64,000 nucleotides of DNA from Micropruina sonneratiae (GTDB lineage: Bacteria > Actinomycetota > Actinomycetes > Propionibacteriales > Propionibacteriaceae): assembly GCF_025972045.1 (NCBI RefSeq), contig NZ_JAPDHX010000001.1, positions 848,787 to 912,786 on the forward strand. Direction: 5' to 3'. Shown piece after piece: positions 8,687 to 16,914 of this stretch. Made by a program: the position numbers and the translations under genes. Positions within the stretch are counted from its first letter, which is position 1; each line of letters begins with the position of its first letter. The notes below the pieces were generated by a model. It was not told where the DNA came from, did not search any database, and worked only from the letters and a program-made list of their open reading frames with translations.

Positions 8687-9484
8687 GTGCCCCAGGTGAT
8701 CGACGTCGAGGACCCGAGCGATCCGCGGCTGGCCGACTACGTCGCGCTGCGGGACGCCGCGCTGCGCCGACACCTGGAATCCGAGCGCGGCCTGTTCATC
8801 GCCGAGGGCGAGAAGGTGATCCGCCGGGCGATCGAGGCCGGCTACCGACCGCGGTCGTTCCTGCTCGCACCCCGCTGGCTGGCGTCGCTGGCGGACGTGA
8901 TCGGTGAGGTCCCGGTCTACCGCGTCAGCGAGGCCACCGCCGAGGCGGTCAGCGGCTTCCACGTCCATCGGGGGGCGCTGGCGTCGGTCCACCGCGAGAC
9001 CCGGCACCGGGTGGCCGACCTGCTCGGCGCGCGCAGGCTGATGGTCTGCGAGGACGTCGTCGACCACACCAACGTGGGGGCGATCCTGCGCAATGCGGCC
9101 GGACTCGGCTGGGACGGGGTGCTGCTTGCTCCGCGGTGCGCCGACCCGCTGTACCGGCGGGCGATCAAGACCTCGATGGGGGCGGTGTTCTCGCTGCCGT
9201 GGGCGCGGCTCGACGACTGGGCCGGTGCGGTGCCTGTGCTGCAGGCGTCCGGCTTCACGGTGGTGGCGCTCGCCCTGGCCGAAGGCGCGCTCGAACTGGA
9301 CGCCGTGGCGGCGGCCCTGAGCCCCGACGCAAAGGTGGCGGTGCTGCTCGGGACGGAGGGCGCCGGGCTGTCGCAGCGGTGGATCGGGGCGGCGGACGCG
9401 GTGGCGAGGATCCCGATGCGCCGGGGGATCGACTCGCTGAACGTGGCGGCGGCCAGCGCGATCGCCGGGTACGTGCTTCGCTGA
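8687..9484 (+). CDS. SpoU/TrmH-family RNA 2'-O-methyltransferase
   Basis: About 265 residues. The N-terminal substrate-binding part has ESERGLFIAEGEKVIRRAI. The C-terminal knotted SPOUT domain carries the three family motifs: NVGAILRNAAGLG, LLGTEGAGL and IPMRRGIDSLNVAAASAI. Members ribose-methylate rRNA or tRNA. The specific target is not readable, although similar actinobacterial proteins are usually named rRNA methyltransferases. The start is uncertain between GTG 8681 and GTG 8687; the latter is 6 nt after CAGACT, a weak -10, and is preferred. Confidence 0.85.
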   Translation: MPQVIDVEDPSDPRLADYVALRDAALRRHLESERGLFIAEGEKVIRRAIEAGYRPRSFLLAPRWLASLADVIGEVPVYRVSEATAEAVSGFHVHRGALASVHRETRHRVADLLGARRLMVCEDVVDHTNVGAILRNAAGLGWDGVLLAPRCADPLYRRAIKTSMGAVFSLPWARLDDWAGAVPVLQASGFTVVALALAEGALELDAVAAALSPDAKVAVLLGTEGAGLSQRWIGAADAVARIPMRRGIDSLNVAAASAIAGYVLR

Positions 9485-9521
9485 CGGCGCAAGCGTCGGT
9501 GGCCCTGCCTAGGCTGCTGCC

Positions 9522-10403
9522 ATGAGGTGGAGCACTGACCTGGCCGATCAGTTGCGCTTCTACTGGGAGGTGCACCTGTGGCCGCGACTGGCCGGCCTCA
9601 CCGATGAGGAGTACCTGTGGCGGCCGGTCGGCGACGCGTGGAGCGTCGGGCCGGACGCCGCGGGCCGGTGGCGGGCCGAGGGCGGTAGCCCCGCGCCGCC
9701 GACGCCACCGGTCACCACCATCGCATGGCGGCTCGACCACATCGGCCGGGAGGTGCTCGGTACCCGAGCGCGGTCGTTGTTCGGCGGCTCCCCGCTGGCC
9801 GATGCGGCGGACGCCGACATGTACGACGGGCGGCACTGGCCCGAGCCCGTCCCCCGCGACGCGGCAGGGGCGCTGGCCATGCTCGAACAGGCCTACACCG
9901 CCTGGACGACCGGCGTGGACGGCCTCGACGATGAGGCGATGTGCAGGCCGCTGGGCCGCCGGGGCGGCCCCTACGCCGAGGACTCCTACGCCCGGCTGGT
10001 GCTGCACGCCAACCGCGAGGTGATGGCGCACGGCGCCGAGATCTGCCTGTTGCGCGACCTGTACCGAGGCCGGAAACTCGACGCCGACCCGTTGACCCGT
10101 GCCGTGGTGGCGGGCGACGTCGCGGCTGTACGCGAGCTGGGCGTCGACGGCCCCCGTCCCGGGCTGGCCGCCGAGGCGGCCGGGCGCGGCCACTGGGCTG
10201 TGGTGCGGGCCCTGGTGGCAGGCGGTGCCGACCCTGAGGGCGCGCTGCACTACGCGTGCGCGGCCGGCGAGGGTGAGCTGGCCGACGTTCTGGTCGCGCA
10301 CGGCGCCCGGCTCGACGCCCTGGACCCCTCGTTCGGTCAGACGCCGTCGGGCAGGGCGGACTTCTGCGGCCACCACGAGCTGGCCCGACGCCTGCAACCC
10401 TGA
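9522..10403 (+). CDS. DinB-like domain protein with C-terminal ankyrin-type repeats
   Basis: 293 residues. Residues 1-190 look like the DinB/YfiT four-helix fold, with a His in WRLDHIGREVL and another in LVLHANREVMAHG that could bind metal. Residues ~195-290 read as ankyrin-type repeats: LTRAVVAGDVAAVRELGV, AAGRGHWAVVRALVAGGADP, HYACAAGEGELADVLVAHGA. The combination of a metal-dependent thiol-transferase-like fold with protein-binding repeats is unusual. The ATG at 9522 follows TAGGCT (9510-9515) by 6 nt, so it is probably leaderless. It is a single-gene unit of unknown role. Confidence 0.75.
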   Translation: MRWSTDLADQLRFYWEVHLWPRLAGLTDEEYLWRPVGDAWSVGPDAAGRWRAEGGSPAPPTPPVTTIAWRLDHIGREVLGTRARSLFGGSPLADAADADMYDGRHWPEPVPRDAAGALAMLEQAYTAWTTGVDGLDDEAMCRPLGRRGGPYAEDSYARLVLHANREVMAHGAEICLLRDLYRGRKLDADPLTRAVVAGDVAAVRELGVDGPRPGLAAEAAGRGHWAVVRALVAGGADPEGALHYACAAGEGELADVLVAHGARLDALDPSFGQTPSGRADFCGHHELARRLQP

Positions 10404-10456
10404 TCCGCCGGGTGTGCGGATGCCCGCGGTCGATGCCGGGCCGTTACGTTGGTGGC

Positions 10457-11881
10457 ATGACCTTGCCACGCAGTACTCCGTCGGCCCAGGGCGTCGACGC
10501 GACCGGACTACTCGCCCTGCTCGACGCCCTCGAGACGCCGGGGCACGGTACGCACTCGTTGATGGTGGCCCGGCACGGCCAGGTGATCGCCGAGGGCTGG
10601 TGGGCGCCCTACCGCCACGATCGGGTGCACCTGGGCTACTCGCTGAGCAAGTCGTTCACCGCCACGGTGCTCGGCGGCCTGGTCGGCCAGGGCCTGATCG
10701 ATCTGGACGCCCCCGTGCTGTCCTACCTGGTCGACGACCTGGGCACCCTGCACGAGAAGTGGCAACGGGTGACGGTCCGCAACTGCATCACGATGACGGT
10801 CGGCCACAGCACGGAGGCGTGGGACTGGCGAGGCGAGAACCTGCCGCCGGTCGGCGGTCCCGACGACGCCGACCCGCTGCTGCCGCAGATCCTGGCCAAG
10901 GTGCCCGACGGCGAGCCCGGCCGGGTGTGGGCCTACAACCAGGTCGCCACCTATCTCGTGGCACAGGCGATCGCCGCCGTCACCGGTGAGCCGTTGACGA
11001 CGCACGTCCGGCGGCTGCTGCTGGAACCCTTCGGTGGGCTGCCTGGGCGGGCCCAGCGCACCCTGCAGGGCCGCGACCTGGGATTCAGCGGTCTACACGT
11101 CACCACGCCGGCGATCCTCGCGCTGGCCCAGAGTTGGCTGGACGGCGGCCGCTGGCAGGGCGTCGACCTGGTCCCCGCCGGCTACGCCGCGCAGGCGCCC
11201 CGGCCGACGCCGGCGTCCCTGGCCGCGGCCGAGACCGGCGACTGGGGCTACGGGTACGGCTGTTCGTTCTGGAACGCCAGCCACGGCTATCGGGGCGACG
11301 GTGCCTACGGGCAGTACGCCATCGTGCTGCCCGAGCACGACGTGGCGGTCGCCATCACCTCCGAGGTCGAGGACATGCAGCACACCCTGGACCTGCTCTG
11401 GACCCACCTGCTGCCGGCCGTGGACGCCGACGTCGACCCGGCGTCCGACGAGGTGCTGGCACGCAGGCTCACCGACTTGGGGCATCCGCCGTTGACCGGG
11501 GAGCAACCCGGGGTGGCCACCCGCGCGGCCAGGCATCCCGACTCGCAGCTGCCGCCCGAATACGCGACGGTGTCGGTGGAGGTGACCGATGGCGGCCACC
11601 AGTTGCTCCGCTTCGACCACCCGACCGGCGACCTGGCGACCCTGGTCGGCAACGGTCAGTGGTTGGAGTCGGCCTGGCCCACGCCGTTCGGCGTCGACTT
11701 GCCCATCGCGGCCAGCGGGGGGTGGCGCGGCGGCGCGTTCACCGCGGAATTGCGAGTCGTGGAGACCCCGCACACCATCCGGTTGGTGGTGCAGCCGGAC
11801 GCCGGCACGGCCCGGCTGGACTGGCGGCTGGTGCCGCTGACCGGGCCGGATCCGCTGCTGGCGGCGTCCCACCCGTTCTGA
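10457..11881 (+). CDS. Serine hydrolase, beta-lactamase class C-like
   Basis: 474 residues. The nucleophile motif SLSK (Ser-x-x-Lys) is in GYSLSKSFTATVLGGLV near residue 60. A YNQVATYLVAQAI segment sits where the second motif (YxN) is expected, and GYGCSFWN..GYRGDGAYGQY lies near the third motif. This matches the penicillin-binding/beta-lactamase-like esterases, which act on esters, D-amino peptides or other small substrates. About 150 extra residues at the C-terminus form a separate beta-rich domain. There is no signal peptide, so it is cytoplasmic. The ATG at 10457 follows TACGTT (10445-10450) by 6 nt and is probably leaderless. Confidence 0.8.
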   Translation: MTLPRSTPSAQGVDATGLLALLDALETPGHGTHSLMVARHGQVIAEGWWAPYRHDRVHLGYSLSKSFTATVLGGLVGQGLIDLDAPVLSYLVDDLGTLHEKWQRVTVRNCITMTVGHSTEAWDWRGENLPPVGGPDDADPLLPQILAKVPDGEPGRVWAYNQVATYLVAQAIAAVTGEPLTTHVRRLLLEPFGGLPGRAQRTLQGRDLGFSGLHVTTPAILALAQSWLDGGRWQGVDLVPAGYAAQAPRPTPASLAAAETGDWGYGYGCSFWNASHGYRGDGAYGQYAIVLPEHDVAVAITSEVEDMQHTLDLLWTHLLPAVDADVDPASDEVLARRLTDLGHPPLTGEQPGVATRAARHPDSQLPPEYATVSVEVTDGGHQLLRFDHPTGDLATLVGNGQWLESAWPTPFGVDLPIAASGGWRGGAFTAELRVVETPHTIRLVVQPDAGTARLDWRLVPLTGPDPLLAASHPF

Positions 11882-11895
11882 GCCCGCACTCCGGT

Positions 11896-11987
11896 GATCT
11901 CGGCCTCCGGCGGTGGCGGCCGAGATCCCGGTGCAAGCCCGGGATGACGGTGGCGGGTTCGTCATCCAGGGCTCGACCCGGGATCTC
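11896..11987. repeat. Intergenic palindromic (REP-like) element
   Basis: Two interlocking inverted repeats fill the gap between converging genes. GATCTCGGCC (11896-11905) pairs with GGCCGAGATC (11918-11927). A larger hairpin pairs GAGATCCCGG (11922-11931) with CCGGGATCTC (11978-11987), with near-perfect inner pairing of GCCCGGGATGACG with CGTCATCCAGGGC. The GAGATCCCGG/GGATGACG wording resembles dispersed palindromes seen between genes in many high-GC genomes. It may also serve as a two-way terminator for the hydrolase and YbjN genes. Confidence 0.6.
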
Positions 11988-11996
11988 TGCGGTGCC

Positions 11997-12476
11997 TTAC
12001 TCGCTGCCGAGCCGGAACCAGCCCGAGGATTCGGGGAAGGTCTCGGTCAGGAACTCGTAGAACTGTCCCGAGGTGCCGACCATGCACCGCACCTGTTGGC
12101 GCAGGAAGTCGTCGCTCACCCCGGTTTCGATGTCGATCACCAGGTCACCGAAGACACCCAGCTGCTCCTCGCCGCGGACCACGCTGGCCTTGGGCCAGAA
12201 GTGGTCGCGGTTCCACGAGTTGAGCGCCTCGACCATGAAGTCGTAGCTCTCGATCGGCGGGCGCACATCCCACATCGAACGCATCGCCATCAGGTCGTTG
12301 TTGTTGCCCTCGACCAGGAACCAGACCCGCATGTTCTCCCAGTCGGCGAACCGGTCCCCGTCGTCGTCGAGGGCGAAGTTGATCTCCAGGCTCGTCAACA
12401 CCGCGTCCCACCGCTCCTTGGTGAACGGTTCCGGCTTTTCGGGCTGCCCCGTGGAGCCCCAGTTGAACATCGTCAT
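11997..12476 (-). CDS. YbjN-domain protein
   Basis: 159 residues, acidic and soluble. It has the YbjN/type III chaperone-like fold marks ('VLTSLEINFALDDDGDRFA', then 'MRVWFLVEGNNNDLM'). YbjN-type proteins are small chaperone-like modulators without a defined biochemical activity in actinobacteria. The ATG overlaps the stop of the peptide deformylase gene as ATGA, so the two are translationally coupled; GAAAGGAG-like bases upstream lie inside def. The pairing with def may mean a role close to the ribosome, but this is inference only. Confidence 0.7.
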   Translation of the reverse strand: MTMFNWGSTGQPEKPEPFTKERWDAVLTSLEINFALDDDGDRFADWENMRVWFLVEGNNNDLMAMRSMWDVRPPIESYDFMVEALNSWNRDHFWPKASVVRGEEQLGVFGDLVIDIETGVSDDFLRQQVRCMVGTSGQFYEFLTETFPESSGWFRLGSE

Positions 12477-13084
12477 GCGTTCTCCTTTCGCGGCGGCTGC
12501 TCGTCCGCCGAGGTCCGGCGCGGGGTCACCGGCCAGTCGTCCGGGTAGAGATGGTCCAGCTCCGCCTGCTGGCGCGACAGCAGCCGGCGGGCACGGGTGG
12601 AGAGACGGTCGCCGAAGACGGTGCCGCCGAGGTGGTCGGTCTCGTGCTGCAGGCAGCGGGCCAGCAGGCCCGTGCCCTCGATCCGGACCGGGTTGCCGTC
12701 GGCGTCCTGCCCCTCGCACACGGCCGTGTTCGGCCGGGCGAGCACCTGGTAGGCGCCCGGGAAGGACAGGCAGCCCTCTTCGGCGGACTCCAGTTCACGG
12801 TCCCTCGTCTCGGGGACCGTGACCACCGGGTTGCAAACCACGCCGGAATGCAGCACGTCGTCGGCGTCGGGGCACTCGAACACGAAGACCGCCAGGTCGA
12901 GGCCGACCTGGGTGGCGGCCAGGCCGACGCCCTGCGCGGCCTCCATGGTGGCGAACATGTCCCTGACCAGGGTGTGCAGGTCGTCGTCGAAGTCGGTCAC
13001 CGGCCTCGTCCGGTTGTGCATCACCGGTTCGCCCCAACGGGTGATCGGCAGCACCGTGCCGCCGCTGGTCAGATCGTCGCTCAT
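12473..13084 (-). CDS. def: Peptide deformylase
   Basis: 203 residues. It removes the formyl group from the initiator Met of new proteins. All three family motifs are present: GVGLAATQVG (motif I), EEGCLSFPG with the metal-binding Cys (motif II) and QHETDHLGG with the HExxH metal ligands and catalytic Glu (motif III). The length is normal for actinobacterial Def. The ribosome site AAAGGCGG lies 5-6 nt before the ATG. It heads a two-gene unit with the YbjN gene and diverges from the xerC-like gene. Confidence 0.95.
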   Translation of the reverse strand: MSDDLTSGGTVLPITRWGEPVMHNRTRPVTDFDDDLHTLVRDMFATMEAAQGVGLAATQVGLDLAVFVFECPDADDVLHSGVVCNPVVTVPETRDRELESAEEGCLSFPGAYQVLARPNTAVCEGQDADGNPVRIEGTGLLARCLQHETDHLGGTVFGDRLSTRARRLLSRQQAELDHLYPDDWPVTPRRTSADEQPPRKENA

Positions 13085-13161
13085 GTCCGCCTTTCGCTAC
13101 AGACTTGCCATGCTAGTGGTGCTGCCGGGCCGACGGTTGCCCGCGTCGTAGGCTGCCGGAC

Positions 13162-14076
13162 ATGGACACCAGCCTGGTGCGGGAGTGGGAGCGGCAGCTG
13201 CGGCTGGGCCGCAACGCGTCGCCCCACACGGTGCGTGCCTACACCGGCGACCTGCTGCACCTGGCCGACTACCTCGACCGGACCGGGTCCGGTGAGCTGG
13301 CCGACGTCGACCTGCGCGTCCTGCGGCGGTGGCTGGCGGGCATGCACGCGGCCGGCGCCGAGCGCGCCACCATGCAACGCCGTGCCGCCGCGGCCCGGGT
13401 GTTCTTCGCCTGGGCCCACGAGACCGGACGCCTGGCGTCCGACCCGGCGGCCGGGCTGCGCTCACCGCGGGTGGACCGGACCCTGCCACCCACGCTGGCC
13501 GTCGACCAGGCCCGCCGCGTGCTGGAGTCACTGGCCTCGACGGCGGCCGCCGTCGAGGACGCCGACGCCCGGGCGGCCGCGTTGCGCGACGTGGCCATCG
13601 TGGAGGTGCTCTACGCCAGCGGCGTCCGGGTCTCCGAACTGTGCGGGCTGGACGTCGCGTCGCTCGACACCGACCGCGGCACCCTGCGGGTGCGTGGCAA
13701 GGGTGACAAGGAGCGCAGTGCGCCCCTGGGGGAGCCGGCCGTGCGCGCCCTCGACGGCTGGCTGGCGGTGCGCCACCTGCTGGCCGGGCCGAACGCCGGC
13801 GACGCGGTTTTCGTCGGCGACCGCGGTGGCCGCATCGATCCGCGGGTGGTGCGGCGGATCGTGCACCGGGCCCTGGCGCAGGTGCCGGACGCCCCCGACC
13901 TCGGCCCGCACGGGCTGCGCCACGCGATGGCCACCCATCTGCTCGAGGGCGGGGCCGACCTGCGCAGCGTGCAGGAGATCCTCGGTCACGCCTCGGTGGC
14001 GACCACCCAGATCTACACCCACGTGACCACGGAGCGGCTGCGCACCGCCTACACCCAGGCCCATCCACGGGCTTAG
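13162..14076 (+). CDS. xerC: Tyrosine recombinase XerC
   Basis: 304 residues. It acts with XerD at dif to resolve chromosome dimers. An N-terminal SAM-like DNA-binding domain (residues 1-95) is followed by the catalytic domain with a full set of residues: Arg in GVRVSELCGL, Lys in GKGDKERSAPL, His/Arg in HGLRHAMATHLLEGG, His in LGHASVATTQ and the nucleophile Tyr in IYTHV. The location just before rpsB, with an M23 peptidase between, is the usual place for actinobacterial xerC. The ATG follows TAGGCT (13149-13154) by 7 nt and is leaderless. It is a useful intact comparison for the degenerate recombinase at 42.0-42.6 kb. Confidence 0.92.
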   Translation: MDTSLVREWERQLRLGRNASPHTVRAYTGDLLHLADYLDRTGSGELADVDLRVLRRWLAGMHAAGAERATMQRRAAAARVFFAWAHETGRLASDPAAGLRSPRVDRTLPPTLAVDQARRVLESLASTAAAVEDADARAAALRDVAIVEVLYASGVRVSELCGLDVASLDTDRGTLRVRGKGDKERSAPLGEPAVRALDGWLAVRHLLAGPNAGDAVFVGDRGGRIDPRVVRRIVHRALAQVPDAPDLGPHGLRHAMATHLLEGGADLRSVQEILGHASVATTQIYTHVTTERLRTAYTQAHPRA

Positions 14077-14132
14077 CCCCTGCCAGTGGGCCCTCCGCCG
14101 ACCGGGCGGCGACCTGGCGCAGCGGCCGGTCG

Positions 14133-15062
14133 TCACAACAGCCCGGCCGGATCGACGAGCCGTCCGTTCAGCTTCGTCGTCAGGTGCAGGTGGCAGCCGG
14201 TCGACCAGCCCGTGCTGCCCACCAGTCCGACGACCTGGCCTTGTTCCACCCGCTCGCCCTCGTGCACCCCGTAGCGCCGCAGCGCGTGCAGATAGTGCGT
14301 GGTCAACCCGCCGGCGTGAGCGATCACCAGCCGGTGACCGCCCGAGGAGTCGTAGGAGACCGAGACGACCACGCCGTCGGCCGCGGCGCGGATCGGTGTG
14401 CCGCACGAGGCGCGCAGGTCGACGCCCTCATGCATCCGCCATTCGTGGAAGATCGGGTGGAACCGCAGCCCGTATGGACCGGTGATCGGCCCGCCGACCG
14501 GGTTGAGCAGCACCCCCGACCCGGAGGCCTCGAAGCCGCCGGCGGCGAGCACCGCACGCCGTTGGGCGGCCAGTTTTGCCGCCAGGGCCACCGCGGAGGC
14601 GGGCAGCAGCCGCACCGCCGTCACCTCGTCGAGCGGATCGAGATACTCCTCGCCCCGTTTCAGGCCGAAGTGCAGGCAGCCGGCTGCGCAGTGCCCGGTC
14701 TGGACGGTGCCGATCACGTCACCGGCCGACACCGATTGGCCCGCCCGCACAGTCGGGGTGACCGGCTCGTAGGTGGTGCGCAACTCGCCGTGCAGGATCG
14801 CCACTACCCCCCGGCCGGCGATGGTGTGCGCCACGCCCACCACGCCCGAATCGGCCGCCCGCACCACGGAGCCGACCTCGGCGGCCAGGTCGACGCCGCG
14901 GTGCCCGGGCAGCCAGTCGTCGGCGGGCGGGTCGAAGCCCCGCACCACCGGGCCGGGCACCGGGCGCACCGACCCGAACGCCCGGCCCGTGGCGGCGGTG
15001 ACCAGCAGCAGCACGCACGACAGCGCCAGTGCCGTGCCCACCCGCATCACTGTGCGCACCAT
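14133..15062 (-). CDS. Secreted M23-family metallopeptidase (LytM domain)
   Basis: About 309 residues: an N-terminal signal/anchor (VGTALALSCVLLLVTAATGRAF) and then two LytM-like beta domains. The second has the conserved MHEGVDLRASCGTPIRAAADG and HYLHALRRYGV...CHLHLTTKLNG, where the final HxH appears as HLH. The first, PADDWLPGHRGVDLAAEVGS, looks like a partial copy. M23 enzymes cut peptide cross-links in cell wall or regulate amidases. The ATG at 15062 has GGAGGTGG 5 nt upstream and is preferred over the ATG at 15077. It faces away from rpsB across the repeat block. Confidence 0.82.
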   Translation of the reverse strand: MVRTVMRVGTALALSCVLLLVTAATGRAFGSVRPVPGPVVRGFDPPADDWLPGHRGVDLAAEVGSVVRAADSGVVGVAHTIAGRGVVAILHGELRTTYEPVTPTVRAGQSVSAGDVIGTVQTGHCAAGCLHFGLKRGEEYLDPLDEVTAVRLLPASAVALAAKLAAQRRAVLAAGGFEASGSGVLLNPVGGPITGPYGLRFHPIFHEWRMHEGVDLRASCGTPIRAAADGVVVSVSYDSSGGHRLVIAHAGGLTTHYLHALRRYGVHEGERVEQGQVVGLVGSTGWSTGCHLHLTTKLNGRLVDPAGLL

Positions 15063-15179
15063 GCCGACCACCTCCACCCATCACCTTGAGCACCAGCGGC
15101 TGAAAGTGTTCAAAATCGTGCCGACGGGTTGGGGTTGGGGCGCTTCACGGCCGCTCGGGGCTGCGTCCGCTCGGGCGAC

Positions 15180-15445
15180 CGTCGCGTCCTTTTTGGGGGT
15201 CCGCCGTTCTCTGCAACGCCGACTGTCCTCAGGGACGCCAACCGTTCTCTGCAACGCGTCCGTTCGGAGGTCTGCCGTTCTCTGCATCGCGTCCTTTTGG
15301 GGGTCCGCCGTTCTCTGCATCGCGTCCTTTTGGGGTCCGCCGTTCTCTGCAACGCCGACTGTTCTCGGGTACGCCGACCGTTCTCGTGTCGTAACACGAA
15401 AACAGCCACCGAAGGTGAGAGCAGTGGGCGTTGCAGAGAACGCAC
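15180..15445. repeat. Intergenic repeat block, family member 1 (upstream of rpsB)
   Basis: The core CCGTTCTCTGCA occurs five times on the plus strand, beginning at 15204, 15242, 15275, 15308 and 15340 (spacing 38, 33, 33 and 32 bp). It is embedded in degenerate ~33-bp units that also share GCGTCCTTTTGGGG. The last copy (15341-15361) is mirrored by an inverted copy at 15422-15442 with 20 of 21 bases matching, and a small palindrome CTCGTGT-cgta-ACACGAA (15382-15402) lies between them. The same ordered set of pieces recurs at 60.8-61.1 kb. No convincing protein reading frame crosses it. Confidence 0.8.
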
Positions 15446-15645
15446 CGGCGTGCCCGGGGCTCCCGGCGCCGGCACCGGGGCTCCCGCACCGGCGTAGCGG
15501 GGCTCCCGGCGCCAGCACCGGGGCGCCCTAGTACGCCCAGCACGCCCGCACCAGGTCCCCGGCACCCACGCACGAGAACGCCCAGCACCCACGCACCAGA
15601 AGCGCCCGCCACCCGCACACCAGAAGCTCCCGCCACCCGCGTCCG
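15446..15645. repeat. Low-complexity degenerate tandem repeats
   Basis: Very GC-rich sequence. First comes a GGGGCTCCCGGCGCC-like unit repeated about three times. A run of CGCACCAGAAGCGCCCGCCACC-related units then repeats three to four times at roughly 24-28 bp. Open frames run through it in several phases, as expected for such composition, and I do not accept any as a gene. It ends just before the rpsB promoter. Confidence 0.6.
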
Positions 15646-15651
15646 GGCGTT

Positions 15652-15681
15652 TCGACAACCTGTGAGCGGCCGTCGTAGAAT
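15652..15681 (+). promoter_or_regulatory. Candidate rpsB promoter with ~185-nt leader
   Basis: TCGACA (15652-15657) and TAGAAT (15676-15681) are separated by 18 bp, a good vegetative-type promoter. Transcription from here would give about 185 nt of untranslated leader before the rpsB ATG at 15873. The leader holds several GC-rich inverted repeats, for example GGCGCGC-GCAGC-GCGACCC-like pairing just before the AAAGGA ribosome site. Such a length is compatible with feedback control by S2, which is known for rpsB in other bacteria; here that is inference. Confidence 0.55.
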
Positions 15682-15872
15682 GCCCCTTAGCGACTCGGCA
15701 GATCCGGGTCGACTTCGCATGCACCTCGAACCGTCGCGCTCGACGGGTCGTGTCCGCGGTCCCCGGCACGGGGAGGAACACGACGGTCGCATCAGGCGGG
15801 CCGAAGGTATCGGCCCGAACAACCCACCGCGGGTTGGCGCGCGCAGCGCGACCCGCGCAGAAAGGACCGGCC

Positions 15873-16880
15873 ATGGCCGTCGTCACCACGCGTCAGCTGC
15901 TCGAGAGCGGTGTCCACTTCGGGCACCAGACCCGCCGCTGGAACCCGAAGATGAAGAAGTTCATCTTCGCCGAGCGCAACGGCATCTACATCATCGACCT
16001 GCAGCAGTCGCTCACCTACATCGACCAGGCGTACGCGTTCGTGCGCGACACTGTCGCCCGGGGCGGTCAGATCCTGTTCGTCGGCACCAAGAAGCAGGCC
16101 CAGGAGGCCATCGCCGAGCAGGCCACCCGGGTCGGGATGCCGTTCGTCAACCAGCGTTGGCTGGGCGGCATGCTCACCAACTTCGCCACCATCAGCAAGC
16201 GGATCGGCAAGATGAAGGAGCTCGAAGGCATCAACTTCGACGACGTCGCCGCCTCCGGCCTGACCAAGAAGGAACTGCTGCAGCAGCGCCGCAAGAAGGA
16301 CAAGCTGGCCAAGACCCTGTCCGGCATCCGCGACATGGGCAAGCTGCCGCAGGCCGTCTGGGTGGTCGACACCAAGAAGGAGCACCTCGCCATCGACGAG
16401 GCCCGCAAGCTGCGCATCCCGATCGTCGGCATCCTCGACACCAACTGCGACCCCGACGAGGTCGACTTCGCCATTCCGGGCAACGACGACGCGATCCGTT
16501 CCGTCGCCCTGCTGACCCGCGTGGTGGCGGACGCCGTCGCCGAGGGCCTGCTGGCCCGCAGCCGGTCCAACGCCGGCACCGGCGAAGAGGCCGAGCCGAT
16601 GGCCGACTGGGAGCGTGAGCTGCTCGGCGCCGCCGACGAGGCCGCCGCGCCCGCTCAGGCCGCCGCTCCGTCCGAGGCCGAGGCCGTCGAGGGCTCCGAC
16701 CTGCAGGCCGACCAGCTCGCGGACGCCGTGGAGGACGCCGTGACCGGCGCCGCCCAGGTCGACGTCGAGGCGGCCCAGGAGATCGAGGCCGCCGAGGTCG
16801 CCGCGGACGAGACCGTCGAGCCCGCTGTCGAGGCCGCGGCCGAGCCGGTCGCCGAGGCCGACGCCGCCCAGACCAAGTGA
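15873..16880 (+). CDS. rpsB: 30S ribosomal protein S2
   Basis: 335 residues, of which the first ~250 are canonical S2 ([64 protein letters not shown]). S2 binds late to the 30S head-platform junction. The last ~80 residues are an Ala/Glu/Val-rich acidic tail ending QTK, a common but variable extension in actinobacterial S2 and probably disordered. The ribosome site AAAGGA lies 6-7 nt before the ATG. It is followed by tsf 34 bp later with its own AAAGGAACC site. Confidence 0.97.
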   Translation: MAVVTTRQLLESGVHFGHQTRRWNPKMKKFIFAERNGIYIIDLQQSLTYIDQAYAFVRDTVARGGQILFVGTKKQAQEAIAEQATRVGMPFVNQRWLGGMLTNFATISKRIGKMKELEGINFDDVAASGLTKKELLQQRRKKDKLAKTLSGIRDMGKLPQAVWVVDTKKEHLAIDEARKLRIPIVGILDTNCDPDEVDFAIPGNDDAIRSVALLTRVVADAVAEGLLARSRSNAGTGEEAEPMADWERELLGAADEAAAPAQAAAPSEAEAVEGSDLQADQLADAVEDAVTGAAQVDVEAAQEIEAAEVAADETVEPAVEAAAEPVAEADAAQTK

Positions 16881-16914
16881 CACCCACTCAGAACCAAAGG
16901 AACCAAGAGCAGAC

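Noticed and set aside
15180-15445. Possible CRISPR array (regular ~33-bp repeats)
   Set aside because: The repeats are degenerate, the 'spacers' resemble one another, spacing is too short and no cas gene is in the window.
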